A program made the position numbers and the translations under genes. A stretch of DNA of 64,000 bases from Acidimicrobiales bacterium (GTDB lineage: Bacteria > Actinomycetota > Acidimicrobiia > Acidimicrobiales > MedAcidi-G1). This document shows positions 19,954 through 29,570 of the stretch, one piece after another (position 1 is the first letter of the stretch; each line of letters begins with the position of its first letter). The DNA is taken from assembly GCA_014239855.1 (NCBI GenBank), contig JAAZXY010000001.1, positions 62,001 to 126,000 of the forward strand, in the 5' to 3' direction. Under the pieces are notes generated by a model, which was not told where the DNA came from, did no database searches, and worked only from the letters and a program-made list of their open reading frames with translations.

Positions 19954-20646
19954 TCAGAACAGACGAACCACCCCGGCCCGACCCCGGGCCGGCTCACCCG
20001 CCGGCGGGAGGCCATCCATGAACGACCAGGACCGACGGTGGAACGTCGTGGCACCCCGTTCGGCCAGGGCCTCGCGGTGGACGGGGCTGGGATAGCCCTT
20101 GGATGCCGCGAACCCGTAGCCCGGGAACCGGGCCTCGGCGTCACGCATGATGCGGTCCCGGGTGACCTTGGCCACCACGGAGGCCGCGGCGATCGACAGG
20201 CTGGTGGCGTCGCCCCTCACGATGGTCCGGGCCCGTCCTCCGCCCACGAAGTCCCAGTTGCCGTCCAGGAGCACCCGGTCGACCTCGATGCCGAGGGCGT
20301 CCAGTGCCCGTCGGGCGGCCAGGCGTTGGGCGGCCGACATCCCCAGGTCGTCGCACTCGTCGTTGCTGGCGTGACCCACCGACCATGCCGTGGCCCATCC
20401 GGTGATGCGGTCCACGAGCAACTCGCGTTCCGGTTCGGTCAGCATCTTGGAGTCGCGGACCCCGGTGATACGGCGGTCCGTGTTCACCACCACCGCCCCC
20501 ACGGTCAGCGGGCCGGCCCATGAGCCCTTGCCCACCTCGTCCATGCCGGCCACCACGGCGTGCCCCTCGGCCCACAGCTCACGTTCTGCGGCCAGCCCCG
20601 GGGCCTTCCCCCTCAACGCGGCACGCATCCGGGGTCGTCCGGTCAT
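19954..20646 (-). CDS. rnhB: Ribonuclease HII
   Basis: VVAGMDEVGKGSWAGPLTVGAVV...GVRDSKMLTEPERELL...VLLDGNWDFVGGG...IAAASVVAKVTRDRIM. Confidence 0.95.
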   Translation of the reverse strand: MTGRPRMRAALRGKAPGLAAERELWAEGHAVVAGMDEVGKGSWAGPLTVGAVVVNTDRRITGVRDSKMLTEPERELLVDRITGWATAWSVGHASNDECDDLGMSAAQRLAARRALDALGIEVDRVLLDGNWDFVGGGRARTIVRGDATSLSIAAASVVAKVTRDRIMRDAEARFPGYGFAASKGYPSPVHREALAERGATTFHRRSWSFMDGLPPAGEPARGRAGVVRLF

Positions 20647-20683
20647 GGTCCGACCCTAGGAGCCGGCGTCGGATCCTCGGGGC

Positions 20684-22243
20684 TCAGCTGAACGAGCCAC
20701 CCTCGGGAAGATTCCCGGTCGGGGGTGGCACCCGACCCGCGGGAGCGGCCAGCAACGCCTCACCGGTGGCCTCCGTACTGGAGAACGCATTGTCGAGGCC
20801 CGGCGCACGCAGGACCACCGGACCGGTATCGCCACCCGAATCGGGGTGCGGCTCGAGTTCCCACAGGAGAGCCGGCCGTTCGCCGTGCCACCGCACGGCG
20901 AACCCCAGCCGACCGACCGCCGTGGCCAGCCCGTGCACCTCGATGGGTTGGCCCAACCAGGCGTCGGGCACATCCACCAACAGGTCCAGGCCGTCCGACG
21001 TCCGGCGAACCAGACGGTCGGCGAGCATCCGGAGATCGTCAGCCGGGCCGGCACTGACCCGAGGCGGGTCGTCCCGGACCGGGGAGTCTTCGACCATCAC
21101 GGGCGTCTCGCTGAGAGAGGCGGCGTCGGCGGCCGCCGTGGGGTCGCCGAGCGCCTCGAACAGGCCAGCGAGGGACGCCAGCGCCCGACGGGCGTCAGGA
21201 TCATCCCCGCCGGCCCGGATGATGCCGTCCAACCCCTCGGCGAGAGGTGCGCCGACGAGCGGTCGCGTGAACAGTGTCGGGTCACGGGTCAGGTCCCAGA
21301 GGGTGGCTACGGCTCGCAGCCGATCGGCACCCGACCCCGGCCAGCCCGCCTGCAGGCACCGGGCCGCCTCCTCCTCGAATCCCCAACGGGCCAGTTCGAC
21401 GGCCACAGCGGCCGACGGTTCAGCCAGCACGAGGTCGACCAGGGCCCGGTGGGCATTCTCACCCTCGGGAACGTCGACGGTGGCCGCCACCTCCAGTCGG
21501 GACGACCAACCGGCCACCACCCGTTCAGCGGCCGGAAGCACGGCCGACGGGTTGTCCACCAGGTCGCCGGCCGGCACGGCGAACCGCAGCGCCGTCCGGT
21601 GGGTGAGCGGGACGACCAGGGCGCCGGCTGCCGCGCCGATCCGACATCGGACCGGGTCGGGCGCCCGGTCGACGGCTCGACCCCCGGTGACCTCGTCCCA
21701 CAGGTCCCCGGCGGCGTCCACCAGTGCGAAGCGTCCGGGGTCCCGGTCGACCACCACCGCGGGCGCCCCATCGACCATGAGACGACGACCATCCACGGCC
21801 ACTCGTCGGATCCGGCCGCCCGCCGTGGCCCGGACGATGACCGCCACGGCCACCGGGACCGGCGTCTCGTTGGCCAACTCCACGACCACCGCCGGGCCGG
21901 TCGAACCATCGGCCTGGGCGGCCCACGTGGTGGCCACGATGTCACCACCGGACACCCGCATCCGGGTCTCCAGCACGGGTGCCGTGCCGGGCCTGACCTG
22001 TCGGACGGCGGCTTCCACGGCCGGCTGATACCAGCGGTCGTCGGCCCCGATCCACCATTCGACCTGCCAGCCGGTGCCATGCCCATCCCCCAGCGGCCGG
22101 ACCGTGGCCCGCTGGTCGACCACGGCCAGGGAACCGTCCCAGGTGCCGATCCTCGTCCCGGCGGGCAGAGGCGGCCCGCTGTCGGATGGGGCACGCCAGA
22201 AAGCCAGGCGAGAGCGCAAGCCCGCTCCGGCAGAACCGGCCAT
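20684..22243 (-). CDS. Conserved hypothetical protein (519 aa)
   Basis: Long ORF in operon context with start near 22243 after gpsA; no family recognised. Confidence 0.65.
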   Translation of the reverse strand: MAGSAGAGLRSRLAFWRAPSDSGPPLPAGTRIGTWDGSLAVVDQRATVRPLGDGHGTGWQVEWWIGADDRWYQPAVEAAVRQVRPGTAPVLETRMRVSGGDIVATTWAAQADGSTGPAVVVELANETPVPVAVAVIVRATAGGRIRRVAVDGRRLMVDGAPAVVVDRDPGRFALVDAAGDLWDEVTGGRAVDRAPDPVRCRIGAAAGALVVPLTHRTALRFAVPAGDLVDNPSAVLPAAERVVAGWSSRLEVAATVDVPEGENAHRALVDLVLAEPSAAVAVELARWGFEEEAARCLQAGWPGSGADRLRAVATLWDLTRDPTLFTRPLVGAPLAEGLDGIIRAGGDDPDARRALASLAGLFEALGDPTAAADAASLSETPVMVEDSPVRDDPPRVSAGPADDLRMLADRLVRRTSDGLDLLVDVPDAWLGQPIEVHGLATAVGRLGFAVRWHGERPALLWELEPHPDSGGDTGPVVLRAPGLDNAFSSTEATGEALLAAPAGRVPPPTGNLPEGGSFS

Positions 22244-22277
22244 CAGGAACTGGCCATGAGGAACTGGCCCATCAGGA
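22240..22277. repeat. Tandem 14 bp repeat CCATSAGGAACTGG between gpsA stop and downstream start
   Basis: Units 22240-22253, 22254-22267, plus a partial copy covering the gpsA stop. Confidence 0.85.
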
Positions 22278-23357
22278 GGTGGTCGCGCCGTTCTCCGACG
22301 GTTCGACCTCGGCGGCCGGACGGCGGGTCATCAGGTCCGTCCACACGTCGACCGGCGATCGGTCATCCTCGAACACGCTGCGGACGCTCTGGGCGATCGG
22401 CACCTCGACGTCGACCTCGGCCGCCAACTGGCAGGCCACCCCGGCCGCCCGCACACCCTCGGCCACCTGGTCCATGCCGGCCAGCACCTCGTCCGGCGAA
22501 ACGCCTCGACCCACCTGCTCGCCGACCCACCGGTTCCGGCTCTGGCCGCTCATGCAGGTGGCCAGGGCGTCCCCCAACCCGGCCAGTCCGGCCAGCGTCT
22601 GGAAGTCGGCTCCGAGGGCCACACCCAGTCGGCTCATCTCCGCCAGGCCCCGGGTGATGAGCGCGGCCCGGGCGTTGTCGCCCGTCTCGAGCCCTTCGGC
22701 CATGCCGGCCGCCAGGGCGATCACGTTCTTGACCGCCCCGCCGATCTCACAGCCCACCAGATCCTCGTTGGTGTAGACCCGCAGACGGTCCGAGGCGAGC
22801 AGACCCTGGAGGGCCAGAGCGACCGACGGATCGGTGGCGGCCACCACGGTGGCCGCGGACCGACCTTCGAGGATCTCCCGGGCCAGATTGGGGCCGGTCA
22901 ACACGCCGACCGGTCGGCCGGGCAGCACCTCTGCGGCCACCTGGGTCATCCGCAGGCCCGTCCCCTGCTCGAAGCCCTTGGCCAGGCTGATGACCGGCAC
23001 GTCGGCACCAATGGCCGGTTCCGCACTCATGAGGGTTGATCGAAAACCGTGGGTGGGTACTCCGGCCACCACCAGATCAGCGTCCGAGACGGCGTCCAGC
23101 AGGTCGTCGGTGGCCTCCAACTCGCCGGGCAGGTCGTGGCCCTCGAGGTAGCGGCGGTTCCCCCGACCGGCGGCCACGTCAGCCGCCACCTCGGGTCGTC
23201 GAGACCAGAGCACCGTCGACACCACGGGAGCCAACAGGGCGGCCACCGTCGTCCCCCAGGACCCGGCACCGACGACCACCACCCGCTCGACGGAACGGGC
23301 CACCGGGTCTGACGAAGGGTCGGAGCCCGGCGGTTCAGCCGGAGGCGGGGGCGTCAT
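22272..23357 (-). CDS. gpsA: Glycerol-3-phosphate dehydrogenase [NAD(P)+]
   Basis: VVVVGAGSWGTTVAALLAP...GPNLAREILEGRSAATVVA...YTNEDLVGCEIGGAVKNVIALAAGMAEGLETGDNARAALITRGLAEMSRLG. Confidence 0.96.
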   Translation of the reverse strand: MTPPPPAEPPGSDPSSDPVARSVERVVVVGAGSWGTTVAALLAPVVSTVLWSRRPEVAADVAAGRGNRRYLEGHDLPGELEATDDLLDAVSDADLVVAGVPTHGFRSTLMSAEPAIGADVPVISLAKGFEQGTGLRMTQVAAEVLPGRPVGVLTGPNLAREILEGRSAATVVAATDPSVALALQGLLASDRLRVYTNEDLVGCEIGGAVKNVIALAAGMAEGLETGDNARAALITRGLAEMSRLGVALGADFQTLAGLAGLGDALATCMSGQSRNRWVGEQVGRGVSPDEVLAGMDQVAEGVRAAGVACQLAAEVDVEVPIAQSVRSVFEDDRSPVDVWTDLMTRRPAAEVEPSENGATTS

Positions 23358-23379
23358 GGCGTCACCCTAGGGTGTCGCG

Positions 23380-23952
23380 ATGTCCGGACCCGTCGGCGTG
23401 CTGATCCCCGTGAAGGCGTTCGCCGACGCCAAGGGCCGCCTCGCCGGGGCCGTCGAGCCCGACGTCCGGGCCGACCTGGCCCGGTCCATGGCGGCCACCG
23501 TGATCGCCGCGGCGGCGCCCCTACCGGTGACCGTGGTCTGCGACGACGACGGGGTCGATGCCTGGGCCCGCTCGGTGGGAGCCGGGGTGGTCCGGGTCGA
23601 CGGACCGGGCCTGAACCGGGCCGTGGAGGCCGGGGTGGCTGCCCTGGCCGCCGACGGAACACGCCAGGTGGTGGTGGCCCACGCCGACCTACCCCGGGCC
23701 ACCCGACTGGACCACTGTGCAGCGACCGAGGGCATCACCCTCGTGCCCGACCGGAACCTCGACGGCACACCGGTGCTCTCGGTACCGACCGATGCCGGCT
23801 TCCGGTTCGCCTACGGACCGGGCTCGTACGCCGCCCACGTGGCCGAGGCCGAACGTCTGGGTCTTCCGTGGCGGAGCCTGCACGACCCTGACCTGGCCTT
23901 CGACGTGGACGATCCGGCTGACCTCGAGGGACTCAGGTTCGCCGTCGACTGA
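23380..23952 (+). CDS. fbiD: 2-phospho-L-lactate/phosphoenolpyruvate guanylyltransferase (F420 biosynthesis, CofC/FbiD)
   Basis: VGVLIPVKAFADAKGRLAGAVEPDVRADLARSMAATVIAAA...VVVAHADLPRAT...VLSVPTDAGFRFAYGPGSYAAHVAEAERLG. Confidence 0.92.
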   Translation: MSGPVGVLIPVKAFADAKGRLAGAVEPDVRADLARSMAATVIAAAAPLPVTVVCDDDGVDAWARSVGAGVVRVDGPGLNRAVEAGVAALAADGTRQVVVAHADLPRATRLDHCAATEGITLVPDRNLDGTPVLSVPTDAGFRFAYGPGSYAAHVAEAERLGLPWRSLHDPDLAFDVDDPADLEGLRFAVD

Positions 23953-24754
23953 CCGACCCGGTCGACGGTTCCCACCGGAACTTCCGGGCCGCCACCAACG
24001 CACCGAACACTCCCCAGAGGGCCATCCTCAAAAGCAGCCCCGGCTCCCAGGCCGAGCCGACGTGGTACGGATCGAAGGCGGTGAAAAAGGCCTTCACGAA
24101 GGCCTTGAGCGGCAGGACGTCGCCCGCCACCAGCAGCCACCGGGCCGGCTCGTCACCCAGGGGAACGAAGATGTCGGACACGAAGGCCATGGGCAGCATG
24201 GTGGCCTGGGCCAACGCCGGGGAACTCTGGCCCGATGGGGCGACGGCGGCCAGGGCCAGGCCGAGCATGGCGAACGACGCCGACCCGACCACGAAGGTGA
24301 CCAGCGCCGGGAGGACCCGGTCCATCTCGACCTCCACCCCGTAGGCGACCATGCCCACGGCCAGCATCATCGCCACGCCGAACACGGCAATGCACACGCC
24401 CGAGCCGACGACCCCCCCGAGGTAGCACCAGCGCGGGAGCGGCGTGCTGCTGACCCTCCGCAGGATCCCCTCGTCACGGGCGATGGCCGTCGAGATCCCG
24501 ATGTTGGTGTACGTGGCCGACGCCGCGGTGAACACGGCCAGTCCCGGGGCGTAGAACTGGGCCGACGCCACCTCATGGCCTCCACCGATGGCCACGTCGC
24601 CGAAGATCGCCGCGAACAGCAGCAGGAACATCATCGGAAAGGCCAGGGTGAAGAACGCGGAGATCGGCACCCGACGGAACACCCGGTTCTGGTAGCCGAT
24701 CTGGTGCAACAGCAGGCCCAGCCTCGACGGCAACCGTCCGGTCCGGTCAGCCAT
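23933..24754 (-). CDS. ABC-2 type transporter permease
   Basis: Multiple TM segments; LLHQIGYQNRVFRRVPISAFFTLAFPMMFLLLFAAIFG; follows an ABC ATPase with overlap. Confidence 0.9.
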   Translation of the reverse strand: MADRTGRLPSRLGLLLHQIGYQNRVFRRVPISAFFTLAFPMMFLLLFAAIFGDVAIGGGHEVASAQFYAPGLAVFTAASATYTNIGISTAIARDEGILRRVSSTPLPRWCYLGGVVGSGVCIAVFGVAMMLAVGMVAYGVEVEMDRVLPALVTFVVGSASFAMLGLALAAVAPSGQSSPALAQATMLPMAFVSDIFVPLGDEPARWLLVAGDVLPLKAFVKAFFTAFDPYHVGSAWEPGLLLRMALWGVFGALVAARKFRWEPSTGSVSRRRT

Positions 24755-25697
24755 GGTCGCCACCTGCCGGTTCCCCAGCCGGTTCCCCACTGATGAGATC
24801 CAGATAGACGTCCTCGAGGGTGGGGCGCACCACCTCCAGGTCGTCCAGATCCACGCCCCGCTCCAGGGCCCACGCGGTCAGTCGGTGCAGGTCGGCCGTG
24901 GGCTGCTCGGTCCGCACCTCGAGGCGACCGCCCCGCACGGTCGCCCGACCGGACAGCCCTCCCAGCAGATCGTCGACCGTGCCGTCGGCGTCCAGCGGGA
25001 ACCGGGCCCGGATGGCCGTCTCGCGGTCCATCGAACCACGGAGCTCGTCGGGCGTGCCCTCGGCGACCGCCCGCCCGCCGGCAATGACCAGCACCCGGTC
25101 GGCCAACGCCTGGACCTCGTCCATGTAGTGGCTGGTCAGCACGATCGTGGTGCCCAGCGACCGCAACCCGTCGACCATCTCCCAGGCCTGCCGCCGCGCC
25201 GACGGGTCGAACCCGGTCGTCGGCTCATCCAGGAAGAGGACGTCCGGGTCGCCGATGATGCCCAGGGCCAGATCGATCCGCCGTTTCTGGCCGCCGGACA
25301 GTCGATGGGTGCGTCGGTCGCCCAGGCCGTCGAGTCCGACCAGTTCGAGCACCTCGTCGACCGGCCGGCGGCGCGAGTAGCAGGCGCCGTAGTGCACCAG
25401 TGCCTCACGCACCGTCAACTCCCGCTCGATGCCGACCTCCTGGAGGACGATGCCGACGCGGTCCCGGAAGGCCGCGGACGCCGTGCCCGGATCGTGGCCC
25501 AGGACCTCGACAGTGCCGGCGTCCCGGGACCGGTGCCCTTCGAGGATCTCCACCGTGGTGGACTTCCCGGCCCCGTTGGGACCCAGCAGGGCGAAAACCT
25601 CGCCCGGCTCCACCTCGAACGAGATGCCGTCAACGGCCCGGACGTCGCCGTAGGACTTCTCCAACCCCGACACGGCGAGAGCGGGGGAAGCGGACAC
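24747..25697 (-). CDS. ABC transporter ATP-binding protein
   Basis: LLGPNGAGKSTTVEILEG (Walker A), LSGGQKRRIDLALGIIGDPDVLFLDEPTTGFD; GTG start at 25697 chosen over the longer upstream ORF. Confidence 0.94.
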   Translation of the reverse strand: MSASPALAVSGLEKSYGDVRAVDGISFEVEPGEVFALLGPNGAGKSTTVEILEGHRSRDAGTVEVLGHDPGTASAAFRDRVGIVLQEVGIERELTVREALVHYGACYSRRRPVDEVLELVGLDGLGDRRTHRLSGGQKRRIDLALGIIGDPDVLFLDEPTTGFDPSARRQAWEMVDGLRSLGTTIVLTSHYMDEVQALADRVLVIAGGRAVAEGTPDELRGSMDRETAIRARFPLDADGTVDDLLGGLSGRATVRGGRLEVRTEQPTADLHRLTAWALERGVDLDDLEVVRPTLEDVYLDLISGEPAGEPAGGDHG

Positions 25698-25766
25698 GGC
25701 GGCGAGGCTAGCCAGCCGCGACCGGTCCCTTGGCGTCCACGGGCCCACCTGCCAGACTGCGCGGCC

Positions 25767-26345
25767 ATGGAGACCGTGAGTTTTGAACACATGGTGGACG
25801 GCACCCCCGAGGACTACGACCTCATCGGGCGCGAGTTGGCCGCCCACAAGGCCGAGCATCTGGCCGATCACATTCTGGGCACCCTGAAGGCCATGGCCGG
25901 GCCGCTGCTGGGCTACCCGGTGGACCGCTTCCAGCACAGCCTGCAGAGCGCCACCCGGGCGCTTCGCAACGGCGAGGACGACGAGATGGTGGTGGCCGCT
26001 CTACTCCACGACGTCGGCGACCCCATTGCCCCGGAGAACCACAGCGCGGTGGCCGCCGACATCCTCCGGCCCTACGTGTCGGACCGGACCCACTGGATCA
26101 TCCGGCACCACGGCCTGTTCCAGGGGTACTACTACTTCCACCATCTGGGCGCCGACCCCGATGCCCGTGAGCAGTTCCGGGACCACCAGTGGTTCGACGA
26201 CTGCGCGGCGTTCTGTGCCGACTACGACCAGAACTGCTTTGAGCGGAACCACGACACCATGGCGCTCGAGGATTTCGAGCCCATGGTGCGAACCCTGTTC
26301 GCCGGCGACAGTCGGTTCCCGCTCCCGTCCATGACCCTTGCTTAG
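25767..26345 (+). CDS. HD-domain protein (possible PhnZ/TmpB-type diiron oxygenase relative)
   Basis: VDRFQHSLQSATRALRNGEDDEMVVAALLHDVGD...PENHSAVAADILRPYVSDRTHWIIRHHGLFQGYYYF. Confidence 0.75.
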   Translation: METVSFEHMVDGTPEDYDLIGRELAAHKAEHLADHILGTLKAMAGPLLGYPVDRFQHSLQSATRALRNGEDDEMVVAALLHDVGDPIAPENHSAVAADILRPYVSDRTHWIIRHHGLFQGYYYFHHLGADPDAREQFRDHQWFDDCAAFCADYDQNCFERNHDTMALEDFEPMVRTLFAGDSRFPLPSMTLA

Positions 26346-26367
26346 GAACAGCGCCTAGGAACAACGC

Positions 26368-27354
26368 CTAGGGCTCGAGGACCACCTTGATGGCTCCGGC
26401 CGACCGGTCGGCGGCCACCCGGAAGGCCTCGGCGGCCTCATCCAGGCCGAACCGGTGGGTCACCACGGCAGCCGCAAGCTCGGGCACGTCGGCCAGCAGG
26501 CGGGCCGCCACCTGGAGTTCACCCGCCGGGTCGGCATCCGGTGCCTGACCGGCTCCCGTGCCCGGCGAGCCGTGGGCATGGACGCCCCGGGCGCAGCCGT
26601 ACATCGACGACGGCACGAGGCGGACCTCCTTGAGGAACATGGTCATCACGTTGGGTAGCGCCAGACCGTCCCAGTAGACGCCGGGCAACGACACGGTGCC
26701 CCCCGGCCGGGCATGGTCGATGGCGGTGACCAGCGCTCCCTCGGTACCGGCGGCCTCCACCACCACGTCGTACTCCCCCGATGCATCCGTGCCGGCGCCG
26801 AGACGCTCGGCAGCCGCCTGCTGATGGGGGTGGCGGGCCGAAATGTCGACGTCGGCTCCCACCGCCCGGGCGGCGGCCACCGCGGTCAGGCCCACCGTGC
26901 CGCCCCCGACGACCAGCACCCGGTGCCCCGAGATAATGCCTGCGGTGGCCACCGCGTGGACCGACACGGCCACCGGTTCGACCAGGCAGGCATCGGCCAC
27001 CGACAATCCGTCGGGCAACGCCACCACACACGACGGGTCCACCAGGACCCGGTCGGCCATGCCGCCGTCGGCGGCCAATCCGTAGAGCGCCATGTCACGG
27101 CACTGCTGGACCTCGCCGGCCAGACAGCGGTCGCAGGCGCCGCAGGTCAGGGTGGGACGCATGGCCACCGCCGTGCCGTCGGCAGTCCGGCCAGCCACCT
27201 CGTGACCGAACGTGGTGGGCAGTCCGAAGCCCGCCATGTGGAGGTCCGATCCGCAGATGCCCGCCGAGGCCACCTCGACCAGCACGCCGTCACCCTCGGG
27301 CTCGGGCACCTCCACCACGTCGAACACCCCGTCGACCGTCCGTACCCCTCGCAC
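26368..27354 (-). CDS. Zinc-binding alcohol dehydrogenase (MDR family)
   Basis: GICGSDLHMAG, GHEVAGRTADG, CGACDRCLAGEVQQCRDM, VLVVGGGTVGLTAVAAARAVGADV. Confidence 0.93.
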   Translation of the reverse strand: MRGVRTVDGVFDVVEVPEPEGDGVLVEVASAGICGSDLHMAGFGLPTTFGHEVAGRTADGTAVAMRPTLTCGACDRCLAGEVQQCRDMALYGLAADGGMADRVLVDPSCVVALPDGLSVADACLVEPVAVSVHAVATAGIISGHRVLVVGGGTVGLTAVAAARAVGADVDISARHPHQQAAAERLGAGTDASGEYDVVVEAAGTEGALVTAIDHARPGGTVSLPGVYWDGLALPNVMTMFLKEVRLVPSSMYGCARGVHAHGSPGTGAGQAPDADPAGELQVAARLLADVPELAAAVVTHRFGLDEAAEAFRVAADRSAGAIKVVLEP

Positions 27355-27425
27355 CGCGACCCCGATCCGTCATCCCCGGGCCACCCGACTCCGGGTCGCC
27401 TCCCACGCGACCGTAGGGTCCGCCC

Positions 27426-28685
27426 ATGGGCATCGACCTGTTGGACGGCGACTTCTACGTCACCGACCCCTACCCCACCTACGCCCGTCTCCGCAACGAG
27501 GACCCCCTCCACTACGACGAGACCAACGACCTGTGGGGCGTGTCCCGCTACGACGACATCGTGGCCATCGAAAAGAACAAGGCCACGTTCTCCAACTCCA
27601 GCGCCGGCTCCAACTCCAGCGCCTACGCCGTTCCGGATCGACCACGCCGCGGCTACCGCCCCAACATCCCGGCCGACCGCTCCATCATCGGCTTGGACGA
27701 CCCCCACCACGTGCTGCGCCGCAACGTGGTGTCCCGCCGGTTCACCCCACGGGCCGTCGGCCGATGGGAGGACCATGTCCGCGACACGGTGACCGAACTG
27801 GTCGACGGCGCCCTGGCCAACCCGGCGGCCGACGGGACCTGCCGGGTGGAAGCCGTCTCACAACTGGCCGCCCCCCTGCCGGCCCAGATGATCGGCCTGC
27901 TCCTGGGCTTCGGCACCGACATGTGGCCCCGGCTCCAGGAATGGTCGGAACGCACCATCGCCCTGGGAGGCGGTCCCCGCTACCACGACCACGACGGCGT
28001 GGCGGCCGCCATCGAGTTCGCCGGAGCGTGCGCCGAGCTCTACGAGGCCAAGCAGCCGGCGGTCACCGAGGGCTGCCCGATGGACGACGTCATGTCGGTC
28101 TGGATCGACCGCCAGCGACAGGGGCCCGAGGCCATGGACGGCCACGCCTTCGGCCTCGACGAGATCATTTCCGACTGCCTGCTGCTGCTGGACGGGGGCG
28201 CCGAAACCACCCGGACGGTCATCGCCCGCACCCTCGTCGAACTGGCTGGCCGACCCGACCAGTGGGCGCTGCTGCGAGACGGTGCCGACATGACGGTGGC
28301 CACCGAGGAGTTCATTCGCTGGGTGACGCCCATACACAACATGTGCCGGGTGGCCACCACCGACGTGGAGATGCACGGCCACACCATCCGGGCCGGCGAC
28401 CAGCTGGTCCTCATGTACTCGTCGGCCAACCGGGATCCGTCCCACTTCGACGACCCGGAGACGTTCGACGTGACCCGCGACCCGAACCACCACATCGCCT
28501 TCGGCTTCGGCACCCACTTCTGCCTGGGTGCCGCCCTGGCCCGCCTGGAGATCCGCTCGTTCTTCGAACAGTTCGTGTCCCGGGTGGCCGAGATCCGCAT
28601 CGCCCCGGGGACTGCTCCCGTCGAGATGCCCAACTCGTTCGTCTACGGGATGCGCGAAGCCCACCTCGAGTTGCTTCCGGCCTGA
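27426..28685 (+). CDS. Cytochrome P450
   Basis: Heme motif FGFGTHFCLGAALARLEIRSF; I-helix LLLDGGAETTRTVI; ExxR-type EEFIRWVTPIHNMCR. Confidence 0.97.
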   Translation: MGIDLLDGDFYVTDPYPTYARLRNEDPLHYDETNDLWGVSRYDDIVAIEKNKATFSNSSAGSNSSAYAVPDRPRRGYRPNIPADRSIIGLDDPHHVLRRNVVSRRFTPRAVGRWEDHVRDTVTELVDGALANPAADGTCRVEAVSQLAAPLPAQMIGLLLGFGTDMWPRLQEWSERTIALGGGPRYHDHDGVAAAIEFAGACAELYEAKQPAVTEGCPMDDVMSVWIDRQRQGPEAMDGHAFGLDEIISDCLLLLDGGAETTRTVIARTLVELAGRPDQWALLRDGADMTVATEEFIRWVTPIHNMCRVATTDVEMHGHTIRAGDQLVLMYSSANRDPSHFDDPETFDVTRDPNHHIAFGFGTHFCLGAALARLEIRSFFEQFVSRVAEIRIAPGTAPVEMPNSFVYGMREAHLELLPA

Positions 28686-28718
28686 CCCGGCTGGCCCCCA
28701 CCGGACGGCGGGGAAACC

Positions 28719-29570
28719 TCAGTCAGTGGGTCGGAGGCCGGCCAGGACGTCGTCGCCCATTCCGGCGAGGAACGACGAGAAGTCGGGGCCGGACCGCAGA
28801 GCCTGCCCGCCGTCCACGTTGACGGCGGTTCCGGTGATCCACCTCGACTCGGGACCGATCAGGAACCGGGCCAGCGCACCCACATCGGACGGCTCGCCGA
28901 CACCGGTCTCGGTGGTCGGGGCCAGAGGCGTGTTGCGGACATAACTGTCGTAGACGTCGCTGTCGCGCGGCACCAGGTCCATCATCTCGGTGGCGATGAA
29001 CCCGGGACGGATCGAGTTGAACCTCACGTTGGACCGACCGAACTCGTCGGCCGCGTTGCGCATCATGGACTCGATCCCCGCCTTGGCCACCGGATAGGCC
29101 CCGAAGTGGACGTGGTTGCGATGACCGGCGATCGACGACATGCCGACGAACGAGCCGCCGCCGGCGGCCACCATCTCGGGCACCGAATGCTTCACGCACA
29201 GCATCGTGCCGACCACGTTGAGGCGCAGGACCGCCTCGAACTGACTCAGGTCCTGGACGTTGTAGGGCCCGAGGCCGCCACCACCGCCCGCGTTGGCCAC
29301 CACGCCCCGGAGGTTCCCGGCGTTGGCCACCGCGGCGGACACCGCCGCACGCACGTCGTCCTCGGACGTCACGTCGGCCACCACGTGGTGCACGCTCCCC
29401 CCGTGGCCGGGACGAATCCGGTCGACGGCGTCCACCAGTCGGGATTCGGTCCGCCCACAGATGGTGACCACGGCTCCGTCAGCGGCCAGCGCCTCGGCGC
29501 ACGCCCGCCCGATGCCCGTGCCGCCACCGGTGACCAGTACCCCCATGCCATGCAGCGCACCGTCGGTCAT
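28719..29570 (-). CDS. SDR-family oxidoreductase
   Basis: GVLVTGGGTGIGRACAEALAADGA; YPVAKAG catalytic motif; PxxxxxM-type C-term. Confidence 0.95.
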   Translation of the reverse strand: MTDGALHGMGVLVTGGGTGIGRACAEALAADGAVVTICGRTESRLVDAVDRIRPGHGGSVHHVVADVTSEDDVRAAVSAAVANAGNLRGVVANAGGGGGLGPYNVQDLSQFEAVLRLNVVGTMLCVKHSVPEMVAAGGGSFVGMSSIAGHRNHVHFGAYPVAKAGIESMMRNAADEFGRSNVRFNSIRPGFIATEMMDLVPRDSDVYDSYVRNTPLAPTTETGVGEPSDVGALARFLIGPESRWITGTAVNVDGGQALRSGPDFSSFLAGMGDDVLAGLRPTD

